Assembly: GCA_015068855.1 (NCBI GenBank)
Contig: SVJS01000004.1
Span: 1 to 64,000, forward strand
Origin: Oscillospiraceae bacterium
Lineage (GTDB): Bacteria > Bacillota > Clostridia > UBA1381 > UBA9506
DNA length: 64,000 nucleotides
Direction of reading: 5' to 3'
Below are positions 1 through 7,918 of the stretch, piece by piece. Numbering within the stretch: the stretch's first letter is position 1; each line of letters opens with the position of its first letter. A program made the translations under genes and the position numbers. Under the pieces are notes generated by a model that did no database searches, was not told the origin of the DNA, and saw only the letters and a program-made list of their open reading frames with translations.

Positions 1-111
1 GTGATCATGGCAGAGAGGTCCCACCCGTTCCCATCCCGAACACGGTAGTTAAGCTCTCTCGCGTTGACGATACTTGGTGGGCGACCGCCCGGGAAAATAG
101 ATCATCGCCGG
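1..111 (+). rRNA. rrf: 5S ribosomal RNA, 5' end cut by the window edge
   Basis: The sequence carries the 5S core with the loop region reading CCCGTTCCCATCCCGAACAC, followed by the GTTAAGCTC segment and a closing ATCATCGCCGG arm. Only a few bases of the 5' arm appear to be missing, so the window probably begins just inside the last gene of an rRNA operon whose 16S and 23S genes lie upstream. A strong terminator follows directly. The exact 3' end is placed by comparison with the usual length of 5S RNA. Confidence 0.93.
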
Positions 112-115
112 AACA

Positions 116-150
116 AACAGGCAGAACTTTATGTTCTGCCTGTTTTTTTA
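116..150 (+). terminator. Rho-independent terminator of the rRNA operon
   Basis: A perfect 12-bp stem (AACAGGCAGAAC paired with GTTCTGCCTGTT) with a five-base loop is followed by a run of T. It lies a few bases after the 5S gene. Confidence 0.92.
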
Positions 151-317
151 TTTCCTTTCGTCAGAATATGGCGAAGCAATAAAAAAGCAAGGGGAATCCT
201 TGCTTTGCTGTCGAAGATTGCGATTTGTGGTTCTGTTTTTTTGCCCGAAAATACTATATAATGTATACATAAGAAAATGAAACAACAAAATGTTGTGAAA
301 GGGGCTTACATGGGATT

Positions 318-674
318 ATGAGACAGTTATGGACCACAGTGAACGTTCAGCAGACGGACAATGGGGAAAGATTTGCTCTGGATTACTATGTTCTGGCAAA
401 AGAGGTGGGCATAGAGGGGCAGCGGGCACTCCGTTACGGTGTTGAAATTTATAAACGCGGCACAAGGCCTGATGGGACGCCTTATGCTGCTTACCGAAAA
501 ATATTTGACGTTTTTTCCACAGAGCAGGAAGCCCGGGAGGTTTTGTCATTAATGGCGCGCAATACCGTAACACCCATTACGATGCAGGATATTTTAGAGG
601 ACATGTTGGGCATCCGGGAGTTTGCCTGGGAAGCTCGCTCCGAGGACAGCCAAGAGGTCATACAAAGCGCATAA
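318..674 (+). CDS. DUF6514 family small protein
   Basis: A 118-residue soluble protein without signal peptide or membrane segment. It resembles the clostridial DUF6514 family: an N-terminal beta-rich half with the segment EIYKRGTRPDGT, then a short helical part ending in a variable acidic tail. The function of the family is unknown. A GAAAGGGG ribosome binding site lies about 13 bases before the ATG; an ATG at 310 hits a stop after two codons and is not used. A possible -10 box (TATAAT, 257-262) lies upstream, so the gene seems to be transcribed alone between the rRNA terminator and a bidirectional terminator. Assignment rests on remembered family resemblance only. Confidence 0.7.
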   Translation: MRQLWTTVNVQQTDNGERFALDYYVLAKEVGIEGQRALRYGVEIYKRGTRPDGTPYAAYRKIFDVFSTEQEAREVLSLMARNTVTPITMQDILEDMLGIREFAWEARSEDSQEVIQSA

Positions 675-687
675 GGATTTTACACAT

Positions 688-733
688 AAAAAAACACCTG
701 TCATGCAGTAGGTCATGGCAGGTGGTTTTTTAT
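688..733. terminator. Terminator between converging genes
   Basis: The arms CACCTGTCATG and CATGGCAGGTG (one G-T pair) are bordered by A-rich sequence on the left and T-rich on the right, so the hairpin can stop transcription from both sides. It separates the DUF6514 gene from the leftward MFS gene. Confidence 0.85.
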
Positions 734-743
734 TAATGGATTA

Positions 744-2057
744 TCAAATTGCTTCTGCGCTATCTTTTCTTGCGCGGTGCAGCATATAAACGGAAAGCAT
801 TTCGCCCAGAAAGGTAATGAGCAAAATGATGCTGAAAATATTGAGGTTTACAAAGCCCAGCGACAGGCTGAAATTCTTTCCGATTGCCAGGAAGAAAGTT
901 GCCAGCAGGCTCGCACCATAGGTCAAAAAGGACGAGATTGTGTTGGCACAAACCATATAGGAGCTGCGGTTTTCCTCGGGATAGGTCTCAAACATATAGG
1001 CAAAGCTTGAAAAACCAAAGGCAGAGTAGCCAAGCGAAGAGATGATAACGGAGATAACGGCAATCGCTTGCGCGTTGGCAGGCGTGCCGAAGAGATAAGG
1101 CAGAAAGCTTGCGGCAATTAAAGTAACGCCACACATTAAGACGCGGCGCATGCCGATTTTATCGCTGATGCGTCCCCAAACGGGGGCCATGACGGATTCA
1201 ATCACCAAATCAAAGACGGTTAAAATGGAAAGGAAACTCAGCCCCAGTTTCAGGCGCTGAATCTGCATAACGCCGAAAATAACATTGGTAAAGCTATGAA
1301 AAGGACTGAAAATAAACGAATAGCTGAGATATCTGCGAATTTTGGGCGTGGCAAACATCTCTTTTGTAACAGCCAGAAGATTGACCTTTTCCTTGGGCTT
1401 GTGTTCAACGGGCGGTTCTTTAATGAAAAACAGTGTTGGCAGGGCAATTAAAACCATTAAAAGCGCCAAAAGGCCAAAGGAAAGGTAACCATATCCCTCT
1501 GTTTCGCCCACAAATTTTGCTGTGATAAACGCTGCCACGAGATAAGCAAGGAGACGGACAACATTGACAATGCCATCCTTAATTCCGAAGAAGCGGCCAA
1601 CACCACCGCCCCATTTGGAGCAGTCCATCAGCCAGATTTGGTATAGGGGCGTATATAAATTCGTTGTTACGGAGGTTACAAAGTAAAAAACAGCCACCAA
1701 AACGGCGGTCAGCATATTCCGCCCCGTGATGAAAGGCAGAATAAAGGCAATCGCCATTAATGGGCGGGAGAGCAGACGATTTACGAAAATAAACGGCTTT
1801 TTATGCTTTTTATTACCGGTCAGCCTTGGAATAAAAAGCTGCAAAAGTCCTGCCGCAGAGGTCAGAGAGACGACGAAGCTTGTGGGGGCTTCATCCATGC
1901 CCAACCAGGTCAGCAAGCCAACCAGGTAGGTCAGCCAGGCAGCGGCTGCGCTGTCACAGGCGCTGTCAATAGTAAAGCCGATACGGGAAAAGGTATATTC
2001 TTTCGGTTTCATTTCCTTGTTGTTCCAAAGGTAATCTTTGAGCGTTGACAGCTTCAT
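744..2057 (-). CDS. MFS transporter
   Basis: A 437-residue polytopic membrane protein with about twelve hydrophobic helices in two halves, as in the major facilitator superfamily. A charged loop after the first half (FIKEPPVEHKPKEK) fits the central cytoplasmic loop. A loop in the second half (WGRISDKIGMRR) matches the family signature between two helices. An upstream in-frame ATG would add 14 residues, but the chosen start (MKLSTLKDYL) has the good site AAGGAGAG just before it. The substrate cannot be read from the sequence. The gene stands alone between two terminators. Confidence 0.85.
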   Translation of the reverse strand: MKLSTLKDYLWNNKEMKPKEYTFSRIGFTIDSACDSAAAAWLTYLVGLLTWLGMDEAPTSFVVSLTSAAGLLQLFIPRLTGNKKHKKPFIFVNRLLSRPLMAIAFILPFITGRNMLTAVLVAVFYFVTSVTTNLYTPLYQIWLMDCSKWGGGVGRFFGIKDGIVNVVRLLAYLVAAFITAKFVGETEGYGYLSFGLLALLMVLIALPTLFFIKEPPVEHKPKEKVNLLAVTKEMFATPKIRRYLSYSFIFSPFHSFTNVIFGVMQIQRLKLGLSFLSILTVFDLVIESVMAPVWGRISDKIGMRRVLMCGVTLIAASFLPYLFGTPANAQAIAVISVIISSLGYSAFGFSSFAYMFETYPEENRSSYMVCANTISSFLTYGASLLATFFLAIGKNFSLSLGFVNLNIFSIILLITFLGEMLSVYMLHRARKDSAEAI

Positions 2058-2161
2058 ATTGCCAATCTCTCCTTTGCAGGATGCTTTATTTAACACCATT
2101 TTAGCAAATTCGCGGCATTTGTCAAGAGCTTTTTTACCTTTTTTATATTACATTTATGTAT

Positions 2162-2206
2162 CAAAAACCCGTTATTCCGCATTGCGCGAAATAACGGGTT
2201 TTTAAT
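2162..2206 (-). terminator. Terminator of the phosphodiester glycosidase gene
   Basis: AAAAACCCGTTATT and AATAACGGGTTTTT form a perfect long stem around a GC-containing loop. On the minus strand the 3' arm is T-rich. It lies just after the stop of the leftward 776-codon gene and could also serve as an upstream insulator for the MFS gene. Confidence 0.85.
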
Positions 2207-2214
2207 CATTTTTT

Positions 2215-4545
2215 TTATTGCAAGAGTCCCTTTGTTTCATAGGTAACGCTGTCGCCGTTTACGGTTACAACATAATACTTAACATACGAAATGTTGGTGG
2301 CGGGAGGCTTTAAGCCGATGCTCGGGAACACCCCGGCAGTAGTAATATAACGAACGCCGTTTTCCATAACGGTTTCATTCACAAAACCGCCGGCGAAGAC
2401 ATACACCGTGCAGCCTTTTTTGGCGGCGGTTTCCATCAAAGCCTTAAAGGCCATGATTTCGGCATCCAGGCTTGACAGGTTGTGGTCGTTTAAGAACACA
2501 AACAGGTTGCCGCCCGAAAGACGGGAAACGCAGCTTTCAAGCTTACCCAGCTGGGTTTTATCGGCACCGAAAAGCGAGGTGCCGTAAGCGTTTTTCAAGG
2601 TTACAAAGGTGCTGCCACCTTTGGTAAATTCTGAATACCCCTTGGCCGTTACTAAGGCATCGCCTAAGCCGGTTAAAAGGTCAGCATTCACGCCGTTTCC
2701 TACAAAAAAGTTGATATCGCTTTCCTTTTTAACAGCCTTGACAACCCCGTTCATAATGTAAAGATCAAAGAACTTCTGCGGGTCGCGGGTGTTACCGAAT
2801 ACAGTAAAGCGAAAACCATCATCGGTTGCAGACGAGGCGGTCTGGCTGGGGTCTGCTATGGCCGCGCCTGTGGGAACGCTCACCATTTCGGCACCGTCAA
2901 CAGAGACGGCCATGTTGGCGGCGACATCGCCCAGAGCGGCGGTGATAACCGTTGAGCCGCTTTTTGTGGCACGAACGCTATTATTTTCTATCTTGGCGAT
3001 ACGGGGATTGAGCACGGTCATCCGCACGTCTTTTGGATAAATGGCGGCGGAAAAGCCGTTTGCATCATAGCCGGTCAGATATAAAACCGCTTTTTGTCCG
3101 CTTGAAAGGCTCAGGGTTTTATCCTTAAACACAAGCCTGTGGGGCGTGTCTAAAACAGTCAGGGTAATCTCGTCGTGATAGCTGCCTACCTGCCCGCGAA
3201 TGATGGCTTTTCCGGGCGCGGTGGGGTAGAAAAAGTCATTGGAGACATAGCCGCTGCCCTCAACCACCGTCCAGCGGATTGTGTCCGTGGGGGCATATTC
3301 CATAAAGCGGCTGTATTGGTCCAGCTTTTCAGCTTTCAGCCACAGGGATGTGCCACAAAAAACAGCGTCATCGTCTGCGCTTATGCGTAAGGCGGAGTAG
3401 GCAGGGCGCTCCAGATTTTCGGTTACAATGCCAATGGAGTTGGTAACAGGGCGCTTGCCGCCGTCAGATGGCGTGTTCACAACGGCCTGAGAGCCATCAT
3501 CCTGCCGGAGGGCGAGCAAGGTTGAGCCGCCACCGTCTAAGTTCATGGCATTATAGCAGCCCAGGTCGGCCATTAAATAACCCAACTGTTTCATGGTCAT
3601 GCCGGTGGCGCCACTACGGCGGCCGTCGACGGCCACCAAGGTTAGAGTTGTGCCGGCCTTATCGAGTCCAACCGCGGAGCGGGGATGCGTGCCGCTGATG
3701 GTGTGCGAATAGCTTTCAGGAATTTTGCCCTCAGAAAGAAGCATGCCGCCACCGCCGACAGCGGTTTGGATGGCTTCATAGTCGGGGCTGGTGGAAAGGT
3801 GCAATGTGACCTTGCTGTCTACTTCCAGATAGTCGTCTAAGAAGGTGTGCATGCTCAGGTCGCAGGCTAAAACGTAACCGTCCTCAGGAATGGGAACGGG
3901 GCCCACGTCGCGGTTTTTGGCAACAACAACGCCGTCCTCCACAACCATTTCCAAAACGTTGCCGGCGGAGCCGGGGGTTTGTTCGCCCCAATCAGGGGTG
4001 TACATAACAATGCCGGTCATGCTGTCGTATTTGTTGATGACCATAATGGGTGCTGTGGTGCCATCGGGGGCGGTTACTGTGAACTCATAGGTAAAAGGAC
4101 TGAAAAAGAGTGCATCCTCTTTTTTGTTCTGATACAGCGCGTTCATGCTCTCATAAGCTGCGGGGGACGTGAGCATCTGCCCGTCGTTAATTTGCAGGCC
4201 GATAGCACTGCCGTGACCATATTCGCCGGATTTTGAGGCGAAAAAGTCAGCGTTGATGGCAGCGACGGAATCAGCTGCTACGGCAGAGTCATAGGTGTTT
4301 TGCAAGGTGTTTTTGCCGTTTTCGTTGCTGAGCACATCAAATTTCAGATGGGGACGGGTCATGTCCGCCTGAACGATATGGATATCCTGCCAGCCGTTGT
4401 CCATCAGCTGATATTGATGGCGATAGGTCACGCCCGTAATCAGCGTTTTTTCCTCTAAAACAATGGTGTAAGCAGAGGCGGAGACAGGCAGACAAGCAAG
4501 AAGCAGGCAAAGGATGCAAAGAAGGGCAATGCATTTTTTCTTCAT
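2215..4545 (-). CDS. Secreted phosphodiester glycosidase (NAGPA-like) with a degenerate phosphoesterase tail
   Basis: A 776-residue exported protein. Residues 1-25 form a signal peptide (MKKK, hydrophobic core, ASA). A NAGPA/DUF2233-type domain covers roughly residues 90-370, with the conserved HPRSAVGLD segment near 285 and NLDGGGS near 337. In the animal enzyme this domain uncovers mannose-6-phosphate by cleaving a GlcNAc phosphodiester; in bacteria it is linked to cell wall and polysaccharide metabolism. Two Ig-like segments follow (about 375-550). The last 200 residues look like a calcineurin-like phosphoesterase in which expected metal ligands are asparagines. The start has a GAGGAG site. 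It follows galU closely, in line with an envelope role. Confidence 0.82.
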   Translation of the reverse strand: MKKKCIALLCILCLLLACLPVSASAYTIVLEEKTLITGVTYRHQYQLMDNGWQDIHIVQADMTRPHLKFDVLSNENGKNTLQNTYDSAVAADSVAAINADFFASKSGEYGHGSAIGLQINDGQMLTSPAAYESMNALYQNKKEDALFFSPFTYEFTVTAPDGTTAPIMVINKYDSMTGIVMYTPDWGEQTPGSAGNVLEMVVEDGVVVAKNRDVGPVPIPEDGYVLACDLSMHTFLDDYLEVDSKVTLHLSTSPDYEAIQTAVGGGGMLLSEGKIPESYSHTISGTHPRSAVGLDKAGTTLTLVAVDGRRSGATGMTMKQLGYLMADLGCYNAMNLDGGGSTLLALRQDDGSQAVVNTPSDGGKRPVTNSIGIVTENLERPAYSALRISADDDAVFCGTSLWLKAEKLDQYSRFMEYAPTDTIRWTVVEGSGYVSNDFFYPTAPGKAIIRGQVGSYHDEITLTVLDTPHRLVFKDKTLSLSSGQKAVLYLTGYDANGFSAAIYPKDVRMTVLNPRIAKIENNSVRATKSGSTVITAALGDVAANMAVSVDGAEMVSVPTGAAIADPSQTASSATDDGFRFTVFGNTRDPQKFFDLYIMNGVVKAVKKESDINFFVGNGVNADLLTGLGDALVTAKGYSEFTKGGSTFVTLKNAYGTSLFGADKTQLGKLESCVSRLSGGNLFVFLNDHNLSSLDAEIMAFKALMETAAKKGCTVYVFAGGFVNETVMENGVRYITTAGVFPSIGLKPPATNISYVKYYVVTVNGDSVTYETKGLLQ

Positions 4546-4577
4546 GGTTTTCTCCTCGTGGAATTAGGCGGCAGACC

Positions 4578-5447
4578 TTAGCCTGCTGCCACAATTTTTT
4601 TCAGGTATTGCAGGAATTCTTCCCGCAGGTCGGGACGTTTTAAGGCAAAATCAACGGTTGCCTCCAAGTAGCCCTGTTTAGAGCCAACGTCATAGCGGCG
4701 GCCGATGAAGTCATAGGCCAAAACGTCCTCTTTCTTAGCTAAAATACGAAGGGCATCCGTTAACTGAATTTCGCCGCCGGCGCCCGGTTTTGTTTCCTCT
4801 AAGCAGCGGAAAATCTCCGGTGTAATGATGTAACGACCCAGAACAGCAACGTTGGAGGGTGCTGTGCCGGGCGCAGGTTTTTCAACCATATCATCAACGT
4901 GGTACATGCGGTCGCCGATTTTGTTGCCCTTGACAATGCCGTATTTTGAGGTGTCCTCGTCAGAAACGGTCTGCACACCTAAAATGGTAGCCTGATGCTC
5001 GTTAAAGCGCTCAATCATCTGACCGAGGCAAGGTTTTTCGGCATCCACAACGTCATCGCCCAGCAAAACGGCAAAGGGTTCATTTTCAGCAAAGGACTTG
5101 GCACAATAAATGGCGTGGCCCAGACCTTTGGCTTCCTTTTGGCGGACATACTGGATGTTAGCCATGTCGGAAATGTCCTGCATGGCTTTAAGATATTCCA
5201 GCTTGCCACTTTTTTCAAGCTCGGTTTCGAGCTCGTAGGATTTGTCAAAATGGTCTTCCACAGCGCGTTTGGTGCGGCCTGTGATAATCAGAATATCCTC
5301 AATGCCGGCATTGACCGCCTCTTCGACAATATATTGCAAAGTCGGCTTGTCAACCAGCGGAATCATTTCCTTGGGAACGGATTTGGTTGCAGGCAGAAAA
5401 CGGGTGCCCAGGCCTGCGGCAGGGATAACGGCTTTTCTGATTTTCAT
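4578..5447 (-). CDS. galU: UTP-glucose-1-phosphate uridylyltransferase
   Basis: A 289-residue nucleotidyltransferase that makes UDP-glucose from UTP and glucose-1-phosphate for cell wall glycolipids and polysaccharides. The N-terminal nucleotide-binding signature PAAGLGTRFLPATKSVPKEM is at residues 9-28, followed by LVDKPTLQYIVEEA and the LLGDDV and EKP elements of the catalytic core. Length is normal for the bacterial GalU/GtaB family. A GAGGAGG site precedes the ATG. It lies 18 bases after the ttcA-like gene and 32 bases before the exported glycosidase, which suggests one leftward transcript. Confidence 0.95.
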   Translation of the reverse strand: MKIRKAVIPAAGLGTRFLPATKSVPKEMIPLVDKPTLQYIVEEAVNAGIEDILIITGRTKRAVEDHFDKSYELETELEKSGKLEYLKAMQDISDMANIQYVRQKEAKGLGHAIYCAKSFAENEPFAVLLGDDVVDAEKPCLGQMIERFNEHQATILGVQTVSDEDTSKYGIVKGNKIGDRMYHVDDMVEKPAPGTAPSNVAVLGRYIITPEIFRCLEETKPGAGGEIQLTDALRILAKKEDVLAYDFIGRRYDVGSKQGYLEATVDFALKRPDLREEFLQYLKKIVAAG

Positions 5448-5465
5448 AACGGTTCCTCCTCGTTT

Positions 5466-6182
5466 TTAGTCATTTTGGTTATTCCAGCCCGGAACGGTGT
5501 CTTTCATAGCGGTAAACAGCCTTTGTCTTATGCCGCCGCTTTCTTTTTCCAGTTGCGACAGCAGGGTTTTGATATAGGCTCGTTTGGTGTTCCCGTCTGC
5601 GGGGCAGGTGTTTTTCACAACGGGAAGCGTAGCTTCCTGTGCAAAACGTCGAATGTCCTTTTCTTCTATATAAATGAAGGGGCGGAGCAGGGTTACATCC
5701 ATTCTGTCAAGGTATGTGACAGGGGTAAAACAGCTGATGCGACCTTCATATAAAAGACTCAGCAAAAAAGTTTCAATGACATCATCATAATGATGACCCA
5801 GCAGGACTTTGTCCAGCCCGCGGCTTTTGGCAGCGCTGTTGAGTGCACCGCGGCGCAGGTTGGCGCACAGGGCGCAGGGATTTTTTTCATTTCGGATATC
5901 AAAAACAACCTCTTTGATGTTGGTTTTTTCGATGGTGTAGGGAATATCCCGCTCCTTACAAAAGTCTGCAAGAGGCGAAAAGTCCATGTCGCCCATGCCC
6001 ATGTCCAGCGTGATGGCCTCTAAATGAAAGGGCACGGGATAAAACCGCTTTAAGGCATGCATGGCGGCGAGCACCGCCAGAGAATCCTTGCCGCCGGAAA
6101 GCCCCACAGCAAGGCGGTCGCCGGGCTCAATCATATGAAATTCTTCAATGGCCCGACGCATGGGGCTTAACAGATATTGCAT
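5466..6182 (-). CDS. TtcA-family tRNA 2-thiocytidine synthetase-like PP-loop protein
   Basis: A 238-residue ATP-pyrophosphatase. The PP-loop SGGKDS is at residues 29-34. Cys103 and Cys106 (CALC) and Cys193 (NTCP) occupy the places of the three cysteines that hold the iron-sulfur cluster in TtcA, which thiolates C32 of some tRNAs. GHHYDDVIET is the second conserved motif of the family. The protein is shorter than proteobacterial TtcA, as is common in Firmicutes TtcA-like proteins whose exact target is not settled. It starts 18 bases after xseA, on the same strand. Confidence 0.82.
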   Translation of the reverse strand: MQYLLSPMRRAIEEFHMIEPGDRLAVGLSGGKDSLAVLAAMHALKRFYPVPFHLEAITLDMGMGDMDFSPLADFCKERDIPYTIEKTNIKEVVFDIRNEKNPCALCANLRRGALNSAAKSRGLDKVLLGHHYDDVIETFLLSLLYEGRISCFTPVTYLDRMDVTLLRPFIYIEEKDIRRFAQEATLPVVKNTCPADGNTKRAYIKTLLSQLEKESGGIRQRLFTAMKDTVPGWNNQND

Positions 6183-6200
6183 AATGCAGCCTCATTTCTT

Positions 6201-7430
6201 TCATGGTTGGCAAATTGACTCGGCGTCCTCTTCGTGTTCAGCCCGACAAAGGACGCTGCCGTCTGATAAACGGAGAGCAAAGCGCTGGCCGGGCGGCAAC
6301 TGGCTGCACCGGCGCACGTGCGTGCCGTCAGGCAGGTCGGCATAAGCATAGCCGCGACTTAGGGCGGACAGAGGCGACAGGGCCTCCAGCTTTTCAACTT
6401 GCAGGGCAAACGCATGGCGCTTTTTTTCAAGGCATAAGGCTAAGGCGCGGCGCGCCTCTTCCTGCTTATGGTCAACGGTTTGCCGCATGTCCGTGAGGCG
6501 TCCCGAAAAATCTGCAAACGCGGGGCTGCCGGAAAGGCGGGACAGTTTTGTGCGATTATTTTGCAGAAGAGAATGCATCCTTGCCTGAATGGCATTTTTC
6601 ATGGCGTCAATCTGCTGCAACAGCGCCCTGGCATCCGGCACACAAAGCTCAGCCGCGGCCGAGGGAGTGGGTGCCCGCAGGTCTGCCACAAAGTCAGCAA
6701 TGGTAAAATCCGTCTCGTGACCAACAGCGGAAATCACGGGGATGGCGGAGTCATAAATGGCCCGGGCCACAACCTCCTCGTTAAAGCTCCATAAATCTTC
6801 AATGGAGCCGCCGCCGCGGCCCACCAAGATCACGTCGCCGATTTTATCGCGATTCAGCAGACGGATTGCCCGTGCAATCTCCTCGGCAGCACCCTCGCCC
6901 TGCACCGAAACAGGGAACAGCTTCACGGAGGCCAGAGGAAAACGGCGATGCAAAACATGAATCATATCCCGAACGGCGGCGCCGGAATCGGATGTGACAA
7001 GGCTGACAACCCTGGGAAAGGCGGGGATAGGTTTTTTGTGGCCGGCATCAAAAAGGCCCTCGGCCTCAAGCTTTTTTTTGAGCTGTTCGAAGGCTGCAAA
7101 CAAGCTGCCTTCACCCTCGGGAGACATCTGTTCAACATAGAGCTGGTAAATGCCGCCCGGTTCATAAACAGAAATTCTGCCCCGTGCAGCGACCTTCATC
7201 CCGTCCTCGGGGATAAAACGCAAAGAAGCGGCGGCAGAACGAAACATAACAGCCTTTAAGACTGAGTCGGATTCTTTTAATGTCATATAGATATGTCCCG
7301 AGGGGTGGCGCTTGCAGTTGGATAGCTCCCCCAGAACGCAAATGTCTTTTAAGTAGCCGTTGTGTTCAATCACGCGACGGATATAATGATTCAGCGCCGA
7401 AACGCTTACGGTTTTGAGTTCTTGTTCCAT
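6201..7430 (-). CDS. xseA: Exodeoxyribonuclease VII large subunit
   Basis: A 409-residue protein with an N-terminal OB-fold (about residues 5-100), a central catalytic domain with DVILVGRGGGSIEDLWSFN and GHETDFTIADFVADLRAPTP, and a long C-terminal coiled-coil region. ExoVII degrades single-stranded DNA to oligonucleotides in repair. The start has an AAGGAGA site. The small subunit gene xseB, which usually follows directly, is absent: only 18 bases separate this stop from the ttcA-like start. Confidence 0.95.
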   Translation of the reverse strand: MEQELKTVSVSALNHYIRRVIEHNGYLKDICVLGELSNCKRHPSGHIYMTLKESDSVLKAVMFRSAAASLRFIPEDGMKVAARGRISVYEPGGIYQLYVEQMSPEGEGSLFAAFEQLKKKLEAEGLFDAGHKKPIPAFPRVVSLVTSDSGAAVRDMIHVLHRRFPLASVKLFPVSVQGEGAAEEIARAIRLLNRDKIGDVILVGRGGGSIEDLWSFNEEVVARAIYDSAIPVISAVGHETDFTIADFVADLRAPTPSAAAELCVPDARALLQQIDAMKNAIQARMHSLLQNNRTKLSRLSGSPAFADFSGRLTDMRQTVDHKQEEARRALALCLEKKRHAFALQVEKLEALSPLSALSRGYAYADLPDGTHVRRCSQLPPGQRFALRLSDGSVLCRAEHEEDAESICQP

Positions 7431-7487
7431 GGCGTTCTCCTTTTGTTGTGCAAAATCAGACCGGGGGAGTTTGCAAAAAAGGGGATA

Positions 7488-7892
7488 TCAGGAGCGGGGC
7501 TCTTTGGAAACAGAGGCTAAGATGCCGTTGACAAAAGCAGCCGCTTTTTCGGTTTCATAGTCTTTTGCCAGCTGAACAGCCTCGTTAATGGCGATGCTGT
7601 CGGGAATGCTTGCGTCATATAGTAGCTCACAAATACCCACACGCAGCGCAGCCAGGCTCACAGCAGAAAGGCGGGAGAGAGACCAGCCGGTAGCGTGCTT
7701 TTCAATCAGGGCATCAATCGCAGAAAGGTTTGTTAAGGTTGTCCTGACCAGATTTTCCAGATAGTCCTTCTGCTCTGTAACGTCGCTTCTGTACGTATAG
7801 TAAAGCTCTAACAGACTGTCTGCCGCAATCGGTTGGAATTTATATTCAAAAATAATGATGAAACCGGCCTCGCGAGCCTCTTTTCTTGTCAT
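7488..7892 (-). CDS. nusB: Transcription antitermination factor NusB
   Basis: A 134-residue all-helical RNA-binding protein that with NusE binds boxA of rRNA leaders and prevents premature termination. The N-terminal TRKEAREAGFIIIFEYKF and the C-terminal ISIAINEAVQLAKDYETEKAAAFVNGIL-type pattern (here DSIAINEAVQLAKDY and KAAAFVNGILA) are typical. Length is normal. A TAGGAG site precedes the ATG. It lies between radA and xseA on the leftward strand, a variant of the common nusB-xseA neighbourhood. Confidence 0.95.
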   Translation of the reverse strand: MTRKEAREAGFIIIFEYKFQPIAADSLLELYYTYRSDVTEQKDYLENLVRTTLTNLSAIDALIEKHATGWSLSRLSAVSLAALRVGICELLYDASIPDSIAINEAVQLAKDYETEKAAAFVNGILASVSKEPRS

Positions 7893-7918
7893 GGTTATGC
7901 TCCTGTCTATGATAAAAT

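Noticed and set aside
4995-5753. 252-codon rightward frame opposite galU and the ttcA-like gene
   Set aside because: It lies entirely antisense to two clear genes, has no ribosome binding site and no recognisable domain.
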